Below are positions 62,781 to 64,000 of a DNA stretch of 64,000 nucleotides, piece after piece. This DNA is from Alligator mississippiensis. Its lineage: Eukaryota; Chordata; Crocodylia; Alligatoridae. How positions within the stretch are numbered: the first letter of the stretch is position 1; each line of letters opens with the position of its first letter. Made by a program: the position numbers and the translations under genes. Below the pieces are notes generated by a model that saw only the letters and a program-made list of their open reading frames with translations, did no database searches and had not been told where the DNA came from. Location: contig NC_081827.1 in the NCBI RefSeq assembly GCF_030867095.1, positions 23,937,001 through 24,001,000 on the forward strand, in the 5' to 3' direction.

Positions 62781-64000
62781 GGGAGGAGGAGGATGCAGAT
62801 GCACTGGTCAAAGCTGGAAGGCAGGGTGTGCTCCCTCATACCTCCCAGTTTGCTGGAGGGTCTTGAGGGCAGCCAATCGCAGCTGAGCAGAGACCGTCCC
62901 TGACTGGCTGTCAGGCACATGTCCCCAACTCCCTGCTATCACTGTGGACCTGCCCCCACCCATCCCTAGTCTTCCAGAGTGGGTCGCCATGGCATGCCTG
63001 GCAGCCTGGCCAGCAGCACAGGGAAGTGAGGGGGCGGCAGCAAAAGCAGGCACCTAGTGCAATTCTTGCAGTCACAGCCGGCTATTTGCTGGAGCTTCAA
63101 AGCCTTGGAGATCACACCTGCCACAGTCTCCCAGTTTTAGGACTGTGAAACCCCCAGGGCTGGGAGACAGCAGTAGCTGCAATCTCCCAGCCCTTGGGGT
63201 TTCATGCATCCCCAGGTCTGGATGATCATACCCATATCCTGCAGCTGCTGGACCCCAGCTAGGTCTGGGCACCAGGAAACATGATGCTGGACCCAGCATC
63301 CACAGCTGTGGGACTCTGGGTCCTGGCAGCTGCAAGGTGCTGCTGGGACTGAGAGTCTCTTTGGTACCATTTACAAGTTGGGGAGAGGAAAGGGAGTGAC
63401 AGGGGAGGAGTATGCTCCTTAAAAGGAAGGATTGGGCCCCTTGGAGCTCTGAAAAATGGCAGGCACCTGGTGTGATTTCTGCAATCATACCAGGCTGTTT
63501 GCCGGAGCTCCAAGGGCTGGGAGATTGCAACTGCTATGATCTCCCAGCCTTGGAGCTGCATGAAACCTCTAGGGCAAGGAGATTGTAGCTACTGAGGCTG
63601 GGAGACCTTGGCAGACCCTCCCTGAGGCTCGGAGACCATGGCAGCTGCGATCTCCCATCCCTTGGAGCTCCAGTGAACAGCCCAGCCCAGCACAATTGCA
63701 GGAATCACACCGGGTGCCTGCTATTCCCTGGAGCTCTGAGGGGCCCAATCCTTCCTTCTAAGGAGTGCATCCCTCCCCTGCCTTGGGACACTGCATATAG
63801 AAAATTCCTTGAGTTACAGACACCCCCGTCCCTCTCCCTCCTCCTGACCTGTCGCTGACATCTTGGAGCAGCCAAGTGTGGGCACGGCTAGCAAACCGCC
63901 CTGTGAGGGAAGTTAACAGGGGAGCCACAAAGGCACCTGGTATGCTGGGGGACTGCAACCTAACGAGTCAGGAGAGGATCTGGTACTGAAGTTCAATAGA
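62781..64000. mobile_element. GC-rich repeat region with foldback arms and direct repeats
   Basis: An inverted repeat pairs about 63403-63485 (GGAAGGATTGGGCCCCTTGG, CTCTGAAAAATGGCAGGCAC) with about 63695-63778 (GGTGCCTGCTATTCCCTGG, GGGGCCCAATCCTTCCTTC). Direct repeats of a GAGCTCCAAGGGCTGGGAGA-type unit occur at 63095, 63507, 63552 and 63645. The element continues past the window edge on the right, so its ends are unknown. The open frames on both strands are treated as artefacts. Confidence 0.6.

Noticed and set aside
62004..64000. Search for the missing CCDC146 N-terminal exon or the intronic FGL2 gene known from human
   Set aside because: No peptide resembling the conserved N-terminal segment and no fibrinogen-like domain was found on either strand. 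Both probably lie beyond the right edge.

Overview
This window looks like vertebrate nuclear DNA, most likely from a crocodilian, with a turtle as the main alternative. The reasons are spliced exons separated by multi-kilobase introns, several CR1 LINE 3' ends, and many nonautonomous hAT-like DNA transposons. A bird is less likely because birds carry few DNA transposons of this kind. The species call is inference; no search was run.

Two genes are arranged tail to tail. On the minus strand, positions 6691-62003 hold 17 consecutive coding exons of CCDC146, a coiled-coil centriole and flagellum protein. They include everything from near the N terminus to the stop codon. When joined at the splice sites read here, they give 902 codons plus stop, all in one frame. 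The extreme N terminus, about 60 residues by comparison with the human protein, must lie beyond position 64000. On the plus strand, a short terminal exon at 1685-1776 with a poly(A) signal at 2139-2144 is best explained as the last exon of GSAP (gamma-secretase activating protein). GSAP lies tail to tail with CCDC146 in mammals. A weaker candidate for a preceding exon sits at the very start of the window.

Layout: 1-2144 is the GSAP end, with a 1-kb hAT-type element in its intron. 2145-6690 is intergenic. 6691-16111 holds CCDC146 exons 17 to 14 (numbered from the first exon visible here), with nested MITEs and foldbacks. 16112-26655 is a 10.5-kb intron that carries a full-length decayed hAT transposon (17260-20671) and CR1 copies on both strands. 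26656-33749 holds exons 13 to 8 with CR1 and MITE copies. 33750-41079 contains two nested insertions: a hAT inside a hAT, and a hAT-like element inside a CR1. 41080-52169 holds exons 6 to 3 with several GC-rich elements, a long pyrimidine-rich element and a solo retroviral LTR. 52170-62003 holds exons 2 and 1. 62004-64000 is upstream intron with a GC-rich foldback repeat.

No operon, CRISPR array, phage or other prokaryote-type system is present. The most notable features are the intact gene model, the conserved gene order, and the nested transposons dated by their target-site duplications. Several element families with different ends appear to share GC-rich internal sequence.
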